Positions 35,578-35,610 of a stretch of DNA of 35,610 nt are shown piece after piece. The DNA lies in the NCBI GenBank assembly GCA_016931455.1, contig JAFGES010000088.1, positions 1 through 35,610 of the forward strand. The letters run 5' to 3'. Under the pieces are notes generated by a model. That model did no database searches and was not told the origin of the DNA. It worked only from the letters and a program-made list of their open reading frames with translations. Position 1 is the stretch's first letter, and the number at the start of each line of letters is the position of its first letter. A program made the translations under genes and the position numbers. The DNA is from Desulfobacterales bacterium (GTDB taxonomy: Bacteria > Desulfobacterota > Desulfobacteria > Desulfobacterales > JAHDSC01).

Positions 35578-35610
35578 TTTGTTTATTCGAACTCTGGTAA
35601 ATTTAATTGA

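Noticed and set aside
1683-35610. Selenoprotein genes with in-frame TGA
   Set aside because: No gene in the window was seen to continue past an in-frame TGA with family similarity, despite the presence of selA.

Overview
The window (AT-rich; roughly 40% GC by eye) looks like chromosomal DNA from an anaerobic Desulfobacterota (deltaproteobacterial) bacterium. This is an inference from gene content: a selenocysteine synthase, a fused CobA-HemD, a TRAP transporter beside an indolepyruvate:ferredoxin oxidoreductase, a ChlD-type chelatase subunit, several c-di-GMP/two-component hybrids, and spermidine synthesis by the carboxy(nor)spermidine route. No rRNA, tRNA or CRISPR array was seen.

Layout: (1) 1-318 is a non-coding left edge with a short palindrome and possible transposase debris. 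(2) 319-4444 (+) is a tight run of a CheD-HDOD fusion, selA, and a degenerate GGDEF-TPR protein. (3) 4561-8376 (+) holds an FmdB-like zinc ribbon, hemC, cobA-hemD and moaA (tetrapyrrole and molybdopterin synthesis), with a 49-bp near-perfect palindrome across the hemD stop. (4) 8409-15345 (-) is one apparent operon, iorA-iorB-paaK-dctP-dctQ-dctM. It is preceded by a short leader ORF encoding MKHIFWWWWYKP and by mutually exclusive RNA hairpins ending in an intrinsic terminator. (5) 15588-21293 (-) is a signalling cluster: triple-REC/GGDEF-like protein, YfiR-like protein, CHASE8-like/HAMP histidine kinase, and GGDEF-REC-HD-GYP protein. (6) 21687-26748 (-) holds uup (ABC-F), a B12-binding-type radical SAM protein, and pdxS-pdxT. 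(7) 26982-29030 (-) is a ChlD-like chelatase subunit with an A13 run after an SD-like sequence in its linker. (8) 29291-34462 (+) is a polyamine operon, speA - carboxynorspermidine synthase - nspC - speB. (9) 34463-35610 is a small accessory edge with an integrase fragment and a zinc-ribbon protein whose 3' end runs into palindromic repeats.

The most interesting system is region 4. Four consecutive Trp codons flanked by Phe and Tyr, followed by a competing-hairpin relay and a terminator, are the signature of ribosome-mediated attenuation, which raises expression when tryptophan is scarce. Such control is illogical for a catabolic operon. It suggests that the TRAP importer, aryl-CoA ligase and indolepyruvate oxidoreductase work in the assimilatory direction: arylacetate uptake, activation to aryl-acetyl-CoA, reductive carboxylation to arylpyruvate, then transamination to Trp, Phe or Tyr. 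The second notable signal is the candidate programmed frameshift site in the chelatase gene. It could let one gene make both the small (AAA+ only) and medium (AAA+ plus VWA) subunits.
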